From contig JAQFVV010013312.1 of the NCBI GenBank assembly GCA_028023455.1, positions 62,001 to 126,000 on the forward strand: a stretch of 64,000 bases of DNA. The letters run 5' to 3'. Shown here piece after piece: positions 40,650-53,449 of the stretch. Source of the DNA: Epiperipatus broadwayi. Taxonomy: Eukaryota > Onychophora > Udeonychophora > Euonychophora > Peripatidae. The translations under genes and the position numbers were made by a program. Position 1 is the first letter of the stretch; every line of letters starts with the position of its first letter. Under the pieces are notes generated by a model. The model did no database searches. It was given only the letters and a program-made list of their open reading frames with translations, and was not told the origin of the DNA.

Positions 40650-41458
40650 ATGCTAGATTACTATATGCCCATTAAACCAATAGTAAAAAGAGGTTATATT
40701 CCATATAAATCAATAGTGCCAATGTCACATAAAATGGCAGGTTTGAAGTCTTTCTCATTTAGAAATAACAGTCTTTGTAAATATTCATCGGATAAAGGCA
40801 AAAATATTGAAATATATTTGAATGAATTGTTAAATGTTGGTTACAATTATAATCATATAAATGTATATAATGTTATTAGGGATTTTAATACAAGATATAA
40901 AAATAAAAATTTTAATAATAATATTGATCTTCCTGCTAACAAAAAACTATGGATATCAATACAATATATTTTGAATGATCAAGTAAATTTTATAAGGAAG
41001 ATTTATAAAGGTATATGTCATGTTGCATTTTACACACTTCCTATAGTAAACAAATTAATAAATAATTATAAAAAAAAAACCTAATTTATAACTAAAAATG
41101 GTATCATTTATAAATCGATATGTAGGCGTGGTTGTGGATATATAGGTGAATCGAGATGTACATTGGAAAAAAAGATTTAAAGCACTTTCTGTTGTTAAAA
41201 AGAGTTCAGAAATCAAATCAAAATTGCAAAGTAGATAATATTGTTTCAGCATCCATTTTTCACAACCATAATAATTCCTGTATTTATGGGTTTAACTTCA
41301 ATTACAATAATATTAAAATATTGCAAATTGGAAAAAATAACAAAAGAAAAGTAAAAGAAGCTATGCTAATATACAAATACAAACATGACTTAATTAATGA
41401 TCAGCAGAAAAGGTTAAAATCACAGAGTTGTGGGAAGGTTAGCCTTTCAAAGTGTTAA
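40650..41458 (+). pseudogene. Penelope-like element fragment, post-RT and GIY-YIG region
   Basis: 40650-41084 carries a region typical after the Penelope-type RT, with YIPYKSIVPMSHK and EIYLNELLNVGYNYNHIN. In a following frame, IIYKSICRRGCGYIGESRC (about 41100-41155) is the start of a GIY-YIG endonuclease. 41156-41458 carries its C-terminal part, ending NKRKVKEAMLIYKY, equivalent to QCKIREAIEILKR in the complex at 41630-45388. It differs strongly from that complex, so it belongs to another, older family. Two frame changes inactivate it. Confidence 0.65.
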
Positions 41459-41629
41459 TTGCCAAAGACTATGAGGGTGGTTAAAAGTTCTCCTAAGTGG
41501 GTAAAATTTTTAAAATATATCTGATTACTGTATTTAAAAATATTCAATTATATAATTACATATATTGCTTGGAAAAAATAGAGACATCAAATCATAATAT
41601 TATTATATACACTAATATATATTATGTTA

Positions 41630-42177
41630 AAACGAAGATTTGCACGGGTTAAATATATAAAATACATATTTTGTGGGTTCATCCATGTTAAAAACTTTTA
41701 ATATTAATATACTGACATTTCAACTTGGTCACACAAGCCATCCACAGAGTTATAAAAGGTAGAAAGATGGTTGTAGAGGCGCTACAATCACTGATTTGAA
41801 TAAAATGTTAAAATTCCACCAATAGCAAAAAATGTTAAATTTAGGAATGTTTTTTAAAAAAATCTTTCCAAATAGGAGGAAGTTTGCATGTATCATCTCA
41901 CTTATTGATACAATCTGGCCTTTTAAGTATCTCAATGGCTTCTCTAATTTTGCATTGGTAGAGATTATCACATCTGGATATGATCCTGGTACTAGAAAAA
42001 TCAATTTTATGACCTGAATCTATAGTATGGAGTGAGAGTGCTGATGATGCTGAGTGTTGTTTAACTGCATTAGCATGCTCATCTCTCCTAACACTGATGC
42101 GACAATTACCCATACCTATGTAAGAAGCTTTACAATTTTTACATGAAATTTGATAGACACCATGAGATTCAACAGAT
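41630..42177 (-). repeat. Inverted 3' fragment of the Penelope-like element
   Basis: The sequence is the reverse complement of about 42540-43090, with few differences. It ends at CACCATGAGATTCAACAGATAGA, where it joins the truncated direct copy. The coding part is the GIY-YIG C-terminus, beginning MGNCRISVRRDEHAN on the minus strand. Confidence 0.85.
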
Positions 42178-43090
42178 AGATATTTGCATTTCCATTCTCA
42201 TCATCACCCAACTCAGATAGTTTCTGTAGCCAAAACTCTTTTAAATAGAGCAATTAACCTTTCAGATGAGTCACATCTGAAAGAAGAAATAAATCATATT
42301 AATAGTGTTTTATTAGCAAATAGTTATAATTACAAATTTATAAAAAAAGCCTTATTTCAAGCCCAAAATAGACAAAATAGGAAACAAAAAGATGATAAAT
42401 CAGCTATTAGGATTTGTGTTCCATATATAAAAGGAACTACAGACAGTATCGGACGTATATTAAAATGCTATAATATAGATACAGCATTTTCTGCTCATCA
42501 AAAGATCAGCAATATAATAGCCAAGCCTAAGGATTCAATCCCTCTTGAATCTCATGGTGTCTATTAAATCTCTTGTAAAAATTGTAAAGCTTCTTACATA
42601 GGTATGAGTAATCATCGCATCAGTGCTAGGAGAGATGAGCATGCTAATGCAGTTAAACAACACTCATCATCATCAGCACTCTCACTCCATACTATAGATT
42701 CAAGTCATAAAATTGATTTTTCTAGTACCAGGATCATATCCAGATGTGATAATCTCTACCAATGCAAAATTAGAGAAGCCATTGAGATACTTAAAAGGCC
42801 AGATTGTATCAATAAGCGAGATGATACATGCAAACTTCCTCCTATTTGGAAAGATTTTTTTAAAAAACATTTCTGAATTTAACATTTTTTGCTATTGATG
42901 GAATTTTAACATTTTATTCAAATCAGTGATTGTAGCGCCTCTACAACCATCTTTCAACCTTTTATAACTCTGTGGATGGCTTGTGTGACCAAGTCGAAAT
43001 GTCAGTATATAAATATTAAAAGTTTTTAACATGGATGAACCTGCAAAATATGTATTTTATATATTTAACCTGTGCAAATCTTTGTTTTAA
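42178..43090 (+). pseudogene. Upstream truncated Penelope copy with GIY-YIG endonuclease
   Basis: It starts within HFHSHHHPTQIVSVAKTLLN and continues through ICVPYIKGTTDSIGRILK. The endonuclease follows: GVY, a TAA stop, then ISCKNCKASYIGMSNHRISA and RRDEHANAVKQH, ending QCKIREAIEILKR and PPIWKDFFKKHF (to 42876). The GVY...YIG pair and the CxxC just before it are the marks of the Penelope-type GIY-YIG nuclease. The stop at about 42565 splits RT edge and nuclease. A 3' UTR follows to about 43090. Confidence 0.8.
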
Positions 43091-45200
43091 CATTATTAAC
43101 CTCTACGGGGAGGATATTTTTTAAACAGCTTCGTATATTTGAAAGAACATGGATTAAGAAATGTAAGTTACTTTGTAATTTATCTTTTTATTAGCGTGCA
43201 AAAATCACAATGTTATACCCACTTGCTGTAAAATTGTGTTTCACAAGAACAATTATAATGTTAGTAAAATTCTAAGGAAAACTAGCAATATTATTTTAAA
43301 CTCTTTTATTAAAGAAACTCTGAAAAATTTAGACAAACTTGATAAAGTATTGCTACATTTATGTTTATTCCTTAGTAATAAAATACATCCTTTACTGTGG
43401 ACTAGTTTTGATCGTATTGCAAGTTTTAGATCGTTTAAAGATTCGGAATTTGTAACAGCAACGCAAAAGAAAAAATTGCAAATGCTAATTAGAACACGAT
43501 TCCCAAACATTATGTATCCAAATAAAAAAAGCATTTATAATTTATCTAGGAAAGCCCTCTCTACAGATAAAATTTCAGTTTTAGAAAAATGTTTCAATTT
43601 TGCTTTAACACCTTCCCGGATACCTTTTGAGAAAATTGTTTGTAATGTTGAATCAGCTCTCGATAAAATTGATTCTACATCGCTGATTTGGCTAGAGCTG
43701 AGATTTGTAATATTTTTAAAAAAGCTAAGCTTCCTAAAAATAATATTTCAAAGAAAGAAAGACAAACATTAAATAATATAAAATCGGACAAATCAATTGT
43801 TGTACTTCCAGTTGATAAAGGTAATGCCACAGTTGTAATGGATCATGACATTTACCATAATAAAATTTTAGATCTGCTTAATGATAAAACTTATAAACTA
43901 TCAAAAAGAGATCATACTACGTATATGGAAAAAACAACAAAAGCTATTATTAATAAATCACCTATTGAAACAGAGATAAAAAATAAAATAATCCCTCATG
44001 AAAAATCTTGTGTCTGTCCAAAATTTTATGGACTTCCAAAAATTCACAAACCAGATACCCCCCTTCATCCAATAGTAAGTGCAATAGGTTCTCCAACTCA
44101 TATTTTAGCCAGATACTTATCGGATTTTATTAAACCTACAATCCCATCTATTAAATCATATATTAAAAACTCTCTTCATTTTATTTCTGTTTTAAAAAGT
44201 TTAAAAATTAATGCTAATGACATTCTGGTCAGTTTTGATGTCGTGTCTTTGTTTACAAACATTCCAATTGACGAAGCTTTAAATATAATCTCACAACGTT
44301 GCAATTTACCAGACCATATTATTGCTTTAATTAAACATTGTCTCTTAAATACATATTTTGTATACAATGGACAGCATTACAGACAAGTTTTTGGTACTCC
44401 TATGGGCTCACCTATCTCAGGAGTAATAGCTGATTTATTCATGGAATATATAGAAACTCATGCTTTAGAATCATCATCTTTAAAACCTCTCATTTGACTC
44501 AGATACATAGATGACACTTTTGTCATATGGCAACATGGAAAAAATAAATTAGATAATTTTTTCTTACATTTAAATAATATGCATCCTCATATTAAATTTA
44601 CAATGGAGACAGAGTCTGATGGAAAACTCCCTTTTCTTGATGTTCTAGTCACCAGAACACCAAATAGTTTATCTTTTTCTATTTACAGAAAGAATACACA
44701 CACAGACAGATATTTGCATTTCCATTCTCATCATCACCCAACTCAGATAGTTTCTGTAGCCAAAACTCTTTTAAATAGAGCAATTAACCTTTCAGATGAG
44801 ACACATCTGAAAGAAGAAATAAATCATATTAATAGTATTTTATTAGCAAATAGTTATAATTACAAATTTATAAAAAAAAAAAAGCCTTATTTCAAGCCCA
44901 AAATAGACAAAATAGGAAACAAAAAGATGATAAATCAGCTATTAGGATTTGTGTTCCATATGTAAAAGGAACTACAGACAGTATCGGACGTATATTAAAA
45001 CACTATAATATAGATACAGCATTTTCTGTTCATCAAAAGATCAGCAATCTAGTACCAGGATCATATCCAGATGTGATAATCTCTACCAATGCAAAATTAG
45101 AGAAGCCATTGAGATACTTAAAAGGCCAGATTGTATCAATAAGCGAGATGATACATGCAAACTTCCTCCTATTTGGAAAGATTTTTTTAAAAAACATTCC
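43090..45200 (+). pseudogene. Penelope-like polyprotein: N-terminal region and reverse transcriptase
   Basis: The N-terminal segment runs 43236-43772 and its upstream part may start before 43160 in another frame. After a frameshift near 43690 the RT reads through: LPVDKGNATVVMD, FYGLPKIHKPDTPLHPIVSA, SFDVVSLFTNIPIDEAL (motif A, about 44230), FGTPMGSPISGVIADLFME (motif B) and RYIDDTFVIW (motif C, 44501-44530). A TGA at 44495-44497, where Trp would fit, precedes motif C. KLPFLDVLVTRTPNS follows. An A-rich run at 44871-44882 shifts the frame. About 200 nt containing the GIY-YIG core are missing at about 45050, so this copy has RT but no intact nuclease. Confidence 0.85.
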
Positions 45201-45388
45201 TAAATTTAACATTTTTTGCTATTGGTGGAATTTTAACATTTTATTTAAATTAGTGATTGTAGCGCCTCTACAACCGTCTTTCTACCTTTTATAACTCTGT
45301 GGATGGCTTGTGTGACCAAGTCGAAATGTCAGTATATTAATATTAAATGTTTTTAATACGGATGAACCCGCAAAATATATATATATAT

Positions 45389-45526
45389 AGTACTTTTTTG
45401 ATAACACCATGTATTATTTTCTATTATATACATCATACAACTGTGAAAACATTATATATATATATATATATTATTCCAAATAAGGGTAAATAATAAAATA
45501 AATTCCAATATAAACTTAAATCAATA
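45389..45526. other. AT-rich spacer with (TA)n
   Basis: Two (TA)n runs lie at about 45377-45390 and 45450-45470. Confidence 0.5.
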
Positions 45527-45630
45527 ATAGTACTTTCAGTTATTTTCATAATCATTTTATTTTTTTTTTTTTTTTCAATTTAAGGATAGTTGAGGCAGGG
45601 TAAGAAATTAACTGAAAATATTGGATATGA
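45527..45630. mobile_element. Decayed relative of the 28759-28985 fold-back element
   Basis: AGTACTTTCAGTTATTTTC and, further on, GTTGAGGCAGGGTAAGAAAT then TAACTGAAAATATT match in order the arms and centre of the 28.8-kb hairpin (AGTACTTTCGGTTACTTTC, TGAGGCAGGTTAGAAAGTAAC). A poly(T) run replaces the loop. The arms have drifted, so the hairpin is weak. Confidence 0.6.
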
Positions 45631-47740
45631 TAGTTAATTGCCATTATACTTATTATTTTTATTGTTATAAATATAAATACAAGCTTTTACACAGTTTAAT
45701 AGATTTAAATGATAGAAATTTAATAAGTAGGGTTAAACATTATTTAATGAAACAAAGTATCAAAAATAAATATCACAAACTGAAATTATATCATCTAGTA
45801 AATGTATTTGTTTGAAACACCTTAAGATAAAAGTGAATCATCTTTATTATTTAAATTTTATAACAATTGTAATTCATACCATTATTCATAAGAAACAGTA
45901 TTGAAGGTATAACAACTTTATAAATATACTCAGAAAGGCTTGGTTATAAGAAAAAGATTATTTTCTTTTGTTTTAAATCATTCAGTAATTAACTCTTCCC
46001 ATTGTTTTTTAAAGCCCTAGGAGCAAGTCCAATTTATTTTTTGCAATATATTATTTTTACAGTTAAATCATTATTGTATATCACATTTTGACGATCTTTA
46101 TGTTATTAATTAGAAATTCAAGCTTACAAATGAAAATCATTTTAAAATATAATAACTGAACTTTGCAAATGTAAAAGAAAGTAAGTGAAATGCAAAAGAA
46201 AAAATAATAACTTTTTTTTCATAATAGGTCATTACCATATTACCAAGCAAAAAATCTTAACTTATTCTTTTTCTTAAATTCCATTTTTAAAATCATAATT
46301 TATTGTTCAGATGCCATAAAGCAATGAAATTATATTTTAAAATGTGAAATTTCACTTAATATGAATTTTACTTAAATGTTCTTTATTCAAACTAAGTTTA
46401 TTTGATACTTCAAATATCAGAATGATAACTTTGTGAATTAATAATGCTAATTTTGTTATTACATATATTTTACTGATGTTTGTAAAATTTGCATAAAATT
46501 TATTTTTTTGTATGTTGTTAGAGAGACTATTTTTTATATAAAGGCAAGCTGGTTTTCATTTATAACACATTTGTATTTGGCTAACATTCATGCCACCTTA
46601 ATCTTTTTTCTTTAACCATCCCTTTTATTGCACATAATATCCACTTTAAAGAGAGCAAATTCATGTCCTGACAATGTTTCAAAATTATCTAAGAGTATTT
46701 ACTGCTTCTTTTTACCCTGTTATACATGAAGTTCTGTTGGCCTGTCATGTGGACAGGTTTCTCTTGTTTCTCTATAATATTCATTTGAGCATTTAATATT
46801 TCTGCTCTTGGTTTTAGAGATCATTTGGTGCAAAGCCTCCTAGTTAATTTATCCTCAGAATAATTCAATGACCAGAAACTTATATTACATTTTCTCTGCA
46901 CATGTTTTTGATTTACTAAGTTATCGTTGGCACATATGGAAAGCTAAATCACTTTTTCCTCATTGGATATTGTGTTCTTTATTTTGTTGTAGAATTTTTC
47001 TATCATGTAATTAATTTTCATGAGGTTATTCTCCATGTTTATTTAGATCTTTGGTGTATATGTGTCTATAATCTTGCAAAAATAAATTGCAATATCATTG
47101 ATGAATCCATGCATTTTCATGCATTTCAAACATAAACTTAATTTTATCATAATTATAGTTTTATTACTTTATCTTTTTATAAGCAAACATTTTCAAATAA
47201 AATTTAATTGATATCTAGTATTTTTTGGTTTAAAATAAATATTTCACAAATATGATGCATAAATAAGCATAAATACACAGATAAACAAGATAAATGAACT
47301 TTTTTTTTTCTGAAGTAATAAAAGTAAAAAAAAACCTCACTCTCAAAACATGAGAATGAAGAATTTAGTAATCAGTGAATTTTCCGTTTTTTTGTCCCAT
47401 TATATTATCAATCATTGATATTTCTCTCATCTAAATGACACATCTTCAGAATTTTTAAATTAATACGTCAATATAATTATTAGTTTCAGTTTTTGCCATT
47501 AAATGAATGTAATACTGAAAAAATGACAATATAAAGAGTGGCAAAAAAAAAACAACAACAACAACAACAACACAATAGCCTCACCATCAGATTTGATAAA
47601 ACAAATAACGTATAGACAAATATATTTATTTGGTGACAATTTCAGTTTGCAATTGTTTTTATAATTGGTACTTTGTTCATCACATCATAGAGAGTGAAAA
47701 TTATTTAAGCATACATAGAAAATTTTAAATCAATTTTATT
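45631..47740. other. AT-rich DNA, no clear gene
   Basis: No firm ORF. The minus strand between about 46540 and 47120 has broken open stretches less AT-rich than the surroundings and could be a very old element, but no motif is secure. A short (CAA)n run lies at about 47553-47572. Confidence 0.35.
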
Positions 47741-48000
47741 GAATATATTTGTAAACTAATATAGGCGCTATTGGCACCTGACCGCAAAGCTACTTTTTAC
47801 TTAAAAATAAAATAAAATTATATTACTCTGCTTGCGCTTTCAAGAGACCTGTTCTCATCTTCATAGCTCTGAGTGAAGTATGAAGATGAGAGCAGATCTC
47901 TTGAAAACGTTAGCAGAGTAATATAATTTTATTTTATTTTAAAGTAAAAATAGCTTTGCGGTCAAGTGCCAATAGCGCCTATATTATTTTATAAATATAG
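47741..48000. mobile_element. Fold-back element, arms about 125 nt
   Basis: 47741-47868 is the reverse complement of about 47876-48000 with scattered mismatches and a loop of about 8 nt. The arms contain TATAGGCGCTATTGGCAC and TATTACTCTGCTTGCGCTTT (or close complements). It is non-coding. A (TA)n run follows at 48043-48060. No sequence is shared with the other hairpins. Confidence 0.85.
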
Positions 48001-48315
48001 TTTCGCACGCAAAGTTTTCAATTTAGGTTAGAATTACAACGTCATATATATATATATATATTGAAATGAAATAAAATATTACCCCATTTTACTCCTAGTA
48101 ATACTGGACAACCTCCATGAAATGTATAAGGATTCCCTCTTCCAGACTTTAAGAGATTATACCAAAATACAGCAGAACCCTATTAACAATTATAAAATGT
48201 TGGTTAGAAGTAAATATATTAAATTCAATATACTACAAATAGATTGCATAAATAAAGATAAAATTTATATTTTAAATAAAAAGTTCCATTAAAATTGATT
48301 TCAAACCACTAAACA

Positions 48316-48962
48316 TCACATGATCATTATCTCTTATGCTAGCACATAACTGTTATTAAACAGGCAAAACGCTCATACAATAGTGCCACCCTGTGCCAAC
48401 CCGAGTAATCATCGGATGCCAGAAGGACTGTGCATAAAATCCCCATGTAGTGCCTACTCATCCAATATTGCCAGACTAGTTTCTGGCTTGTGGCCTTCAT
48501 CAGCGAGGCGCCTTGGATTAGGATCTAATGCAACCCTCTGGCAGCCACCTTTTATCTCTACTTAACTACAAAACTATGAGAATAAAATTGAAAACACAAT
48601 ATTTTCAATCTAAGCTCAATAGCTTATATAGTCATATGGGTCTGAACTCAATTCAGCACCCATACAATTTGGTGTCTTTGGTTCTTTAACAACTACAGCC
48701 ACCACTATCTTATTAGGCAGGATTAGTGTTAAACCACTAAACATCACAGTGCTCTTAGATTCAAAGCTCCTCACTGACCAAAGCCACATGCCAGAAACTA
48801 GTCTGGGGATATTGGATGAGTAGGCACTAGATAAGGATTTTATGCACAAGCCTTATGGCATCCATTGATTATTCTGGTCGGTACAGGGTGGTACTACTGT
48901 ATGGAGAGTTTTGCCTTGTTTAATAACAATTATATGCTAGTATAAGAGATGGTGATCATGTG
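48316..48962. mobile_element. Large inverted repeat, arms about 200 nt, unclassified element
   Basis: 48316-48515 pairs with the complement of 48762-48962 at roughly 85 percent by eye. The arms share CACATGATCA, AGTGCCTACTCATCCAATAT and CAGACTAGTTTCTGGC. CCACTAAACATCACA also occurs as a direct repeat at 48307 and 48733. Mirror ORFs (48383-48565 +, 48849-48616 -) arise from the arms; their differences are mostly amino-acid-changing, which argues against a preserved protein. It is GC-richer than its surroundings. The class is unknown. Confidence 0.6.
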
Positions 48963-51900
48963 AAACTTAGATGATGTGATTTTAGTGGACATATTCATAT
49001 AAGAAAATATGGTTGTGTATTTGAAAAAAAAAATAGATATACTTCAATGATTCTCAATTGTGGATTTGAAATTTAAACACTTAGCACAAAAATAGTAAAA
49101 AGACATGAAGAACTCAACAAAACTTGTAGTCATTTATTATTGGGAATAATAAAAATAAATAAAAAGTGAACGTTTGAGGTGAGAACAAATTAATAAGGAA
49201 TTACGAGAACAAATTTGGAACTAGAGAAGAAGATGCTGCTTGAAGAAATAATATTATACAGTCAGTTGGATTCTAAAACCTGACTCACGAGATTTTAAAT
49301 GATATAGAAAGATACAATATGTGATATAGATAGTTGAATAGAGAAGAATGTTGTTTTGATGTTAAAAAAAAATTATATAATATAAACTATTTTGATTTAA
49401 CTTTATGGAGATAATATAATATAAATAATTATAAGATGTTCATAAAATCCTTTTCAATTAAGGAATCTGTACACTCCACATGAAATAATCATATTACGTA
49501 TAAATTGGCTGAATTTAAAACATTTTTATTAAGTAGAATGATAAATTATCCAATATTAAAATATATGCTAATGAATTACTGAATGTAGAATTTATAATAT
49601 GAAAGTTATTTTATATAGATTATATAAATTTATATATAGATAGATGAAGAAAAATATTGAAGAGGAAACTTGGAATTTGTTGCCATATGTAACTAATAGA
49701 ATGTGTTGTATGTTTGCACCACTGGTTTCTTTCCATTTTTATGTTGCATTTAACGTAGGATCAAATAAAGGAAAAGATGTTGATAAAGTCATTAACAATG
49801 ATAATGTACATAAAGTGACATGAGTGGATCTACTTATATTTGTTGCTTCAAATATGAATTGAAAAAGTGACATAGTGAACAATATAATTATATTAACATA
49901 ACTTTGAAACGATAGTGTTGCATGACATTAATGAGATATTTTTAAAAAGTTTTAATTGCAAAATGCTATTTAGCATGATAGTCGTGTTAGCCATTATTAA
50001 TTTTTATATATTCGTATTGTATATATTGATATTTTAAATATTGTAGAGTTTATTGCAGTGTATTAAACCGATGCATGAATTAATATCTTGTTAACTAACA
50101 ACATCATATCACTTTATCTTAAACTGGCATATTTAAATCAAAGCAATTATAGATTTGAAAGAGTGAACTTAAAATATATATGATGTACTAATGCAAAAAC
50201 AACATTCTTTAATGCTTAAGGGGTACATTTTGAAGAAAACTTTTAGTACAGGTAATTTGAAATACTCATATATCGTAATGATTATGGCCCTGATCAAATA
50301 TATAAGTTCACTGAAATATTTAACAAATTTTCTCTGAAAGATGGATATCTGCACTTCTTTTTGGGTATCTAATAAAAGGTTAGGTATCAGAAGTAGTGAA
50401 CATGGGTGTAATACATAATACAAATAAAATGACCCTTAATTACAAAACTTTTTATTATGTATATGAAATACTAATACAAAAAGAAACAATACACCGTTAG
50501 TAGAACATAAAGACTGAATTGTTTATAAAACAAGCTAAACAAAATTATTATTGTAAATAACCCAAATTTATTAAGTAGGCAATTAAAATTTTATCATAAT
50601 CTTATCTGATATTGGAAAATTTTTATTTTTATTTAGGTAAAAAACTTATTAAAAAAATTATGTTTAGCATAAAATGTAGCCTACTAGATAATAAATTACT
50701 TAACAATGGATATTAAAATAAATATAAAGTTTACAGAATAATTACCCGAAGTAGTTTTAGATTTAACTACTACTTACTCCCACAGTTGTTATCTCACAAG
50801 CCTGTTTATTTCTTGGAGAAATAAATGGTTTATTCCCATCAACAATAAGAATACAAAATGGGCTATTGCTTTAGATTTTGCTTTGATTAAAATATAAAAG
50901 CCAGGGATGTGTGTTGACGATTAATAAATTATTAACATATTTTAAAATTTTATTATAATATTATTACTAAAAGCAACATTTAGCGCAAGTATTTATTTTT
51001 TCTACATCCAGTTATTTCATCAATAGATTAAGAAAATTGAATTAGGAATTATAATTCATTTTTATACGTAAAACAATACCCAACTGAAGCATCATTTACA
51101 ATTTACATTAAATAGTGTTGAATTTAACAATAATTTATGGACTAAATACAGCTGTTTAATAAAGCAGTATCATAAAATTACGATTCAATTTGAATAAAAA
51201 GTTCTAATTAATTAATATCTTGGGCTGGACTAATAGATGAGTTAGTAAGACCACTGCTTCAAGCATCACATTTGATGACCAAAATGTATGGAAATCATCT
51301 TGGCGGATATGATGATTAAATATATCATTTAAACTCTGTAGTTTATAATTAATCAAACAATAAATAAGATTAGTCAACTAGATGTAGAATTCATGTCCAA
51401 TTTAAAAGAATATCCCTCCCTTTATTTTATGAAAGAATTCATTTCTATACACCAACTTTTAGTTCTCTTTGAATTTGCTTATTTTCTAAACAATATTTTA
51501 ACTAAATGTAATTATTGCTAGATGAAAAGAGTGTATTTAAAACAATAAATTATGAAGAATCTCATAAGTTAATAGCTGTAAAATGTCTCAGGTTACATCC
51601 CCACAGTCACGATAATCTAATAAATTCTAGATATGAATGCCAACTGTGATAATAAATAAACTGTGTTAAAATAAGAATTCCTGTTACTCATAAAATATCA
51701 GTTAATCGAAATCTAGTTATTGTTTTCTATGCAAATAGTCTTTTTCTGCTACTTACATTTTTGTCTGCAATCACTTATCTTATTGTATGATTCAGTTACT
51801 CATAGCATCAGATATCACTTGATATTTACAGTGACAATGGGGTTATGTGTCTATACAACATTTGTATCGTTCTACTAAGCAAGGCATACCTGAATTCATC

Positions 51901-52406
51901 ATTCCAATTTCCGTTTTTTAGTTAAAACCTCAATAATAAAGCAAGCAGTCAACAGGACAAGTATTTAATGCAGGCAGTTCTTAATTATCATCTTTGTTAG
52001 AAGCAGTAAACTCACTAACGAATCACCTTGAAACGAGATTTTTGTGAGATAGGTTTGTCTGGTAAATATTGTATGTTTTAACAATCCTATTTAAGAATTC
52101 ATCTATCTACCATGGAACAATCTAAAATATGTGATCTGCTATGGCAGATCTCATAGTCTGGTGAGGTTGTTGCACCTGGTGAATGAATTATTAAAGTCAG
52201 AGGAAATAATAACAACCAATATCAATAGCAAAAGTAAAAGTTGGAAACGATTATAATACTAAACGAAAGAATTATGCAATATATTATTTTAAATATAGTT
52301 ACATGTAATGGAAAAATATTAGTTGATGAAAATTATTCATGACCAGTACCGATAAGCTTTCATGATTCAAGATTTATGTTTATTTCGTAGTGAAACTCAC
52401 TCTCAG
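48963..52406. other. AT-rich DNA, no gene seen
   Basis: About 3.4 kb without a supported ORF, RNA gene or repeat family. The 84-codon minus ORF at 50423-50169 has no recognisable domain and is probably chance. Confidence 0.45.
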
Positions 52407-52411
52407 AGGAA

Positions 52412-52508
<97 letters not shown>

Positions 52509-52520
52509 TATATATATATA
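52407..52520. repeat. (TA)n microsatellite
   Basis: About 110 nt of (TA)n with one GA interruption near 52507. Ile-Tyr repeat ORFs on both strands come from it. Confidence 0.95.
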
Positions 52521-53449
52521 ATATTTTGTTGGAAAAATGAGTCAATCAGTGAAAAGAATGTTTGTGATAGTAGATTTACTGTGAAGGTCTATTTAATACT
52601 TCAATTATTGGAATTCCTCATTATATAAATGAACCACAATGAGTGTTAAAACTTGCACTAATGCTTATTTTATTACTGCCTATCCTTTAAGTTTACATTC
52701 AGAAAATATCAAAAAAGGAAAGCTTTAATTTCTTTTGAATAAGACGATTACAGCAATACCATTAAAATATTGGATTTATGGTTGTTGGAGAAGTTTAGTA
52801 TACATGTTAGTATAAATAGTAGACTTTGACCAAAAGTTATTAGAAAAAAAAAGTACTAAGATTGTTAATTTAAATGGTTTGTTATTATTAAATTTTTGGC
52901 AATATATGCATTGAATATCAGCAACACTGACAGAAATAGCAATTAGTAGATTACATTCTAGTTAGGAGTCAGAATACAAGAGTCCTCATACTGTAAGCAC
53001 AGATTGTTGGACGGATCATAGTCCATACCCACCAATATTAAGTGATAATTGTATTAAAATAAATATTAGTTCAATCATATCCCCAAGAAAATTCATGTTT
53101 TTCTAAAAAAAGTCTACTATATATCTCAATTTTAATTGCTATTATACATTACAATTGCTAAAGTGAATTGTCAGGACAATTGTATTACTGATGCATGAAA
53201 TTCTGTTCAGAAATGTACAATAGAAACAAGTAAATATATTCATGAGTTTACTAAAAATAAGAATCATTACATGTTTTGTGACACTGATTATATTATTGTT
53301 GAATTGATTAAAAGCTAACATGTGACTTTTTTTTTTGCTTAGCAGAGTAATAAATTAAATATGGAACAAAATGATAAATATAAAGATAGGAAGACACAAG
53401 TTCAACGACCAATTGGAAAGCTTAAAACTGATGGGTAAATTAAAACTGC
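52521..53449. other. AT-rich DNA, no gene seen
   Basis: Nothing recognised before the decayed LINE. Confidence 0.45.

Larger units (their letters stand above)
41630..45388 (+). mobile_element. Penelope-like element complex
   Basis: Three parts lie in series. 41630-42177 is an inverted copy of the 3' end. 42178-43090 is a 5'-truncated copy holding the C-terminal RT edge and GIY-YIG domain. 43090-45388 is a longer copy with N-terminal region and RT. Partial tandem copies acting as pseudo-LTRs plus an inverted flank are established features of Penelope elements. The boundaries of 3' ends match GATGAACC(C/T)GCAAAATAT. The right end runs into (TA)n. All copies carry stops or frameshifts. Confidence 0.85.

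Noticed and set aside
41832-42017. ORFs on the strand opposite the GIY-YIG region
   Set aside because: They mirror the real Penelope frame and recur in each copy only because the sequence is repeated.
43163-43194. A 32-nt intron (GTAAGT...TTAG) near the start of the Penelope-like coding region
   Set aside because: Introns do occur in Penelope elements, but 32 nt is very short, and a simple frameshift gives an N-terminal region more like the family.
48383-48849. Two related ORFs as a duplicated gene
   Set aside because: They are opposite arms of an inverted repeat, and their differences are mostly amino-acid-changing, with no sign of preservation.
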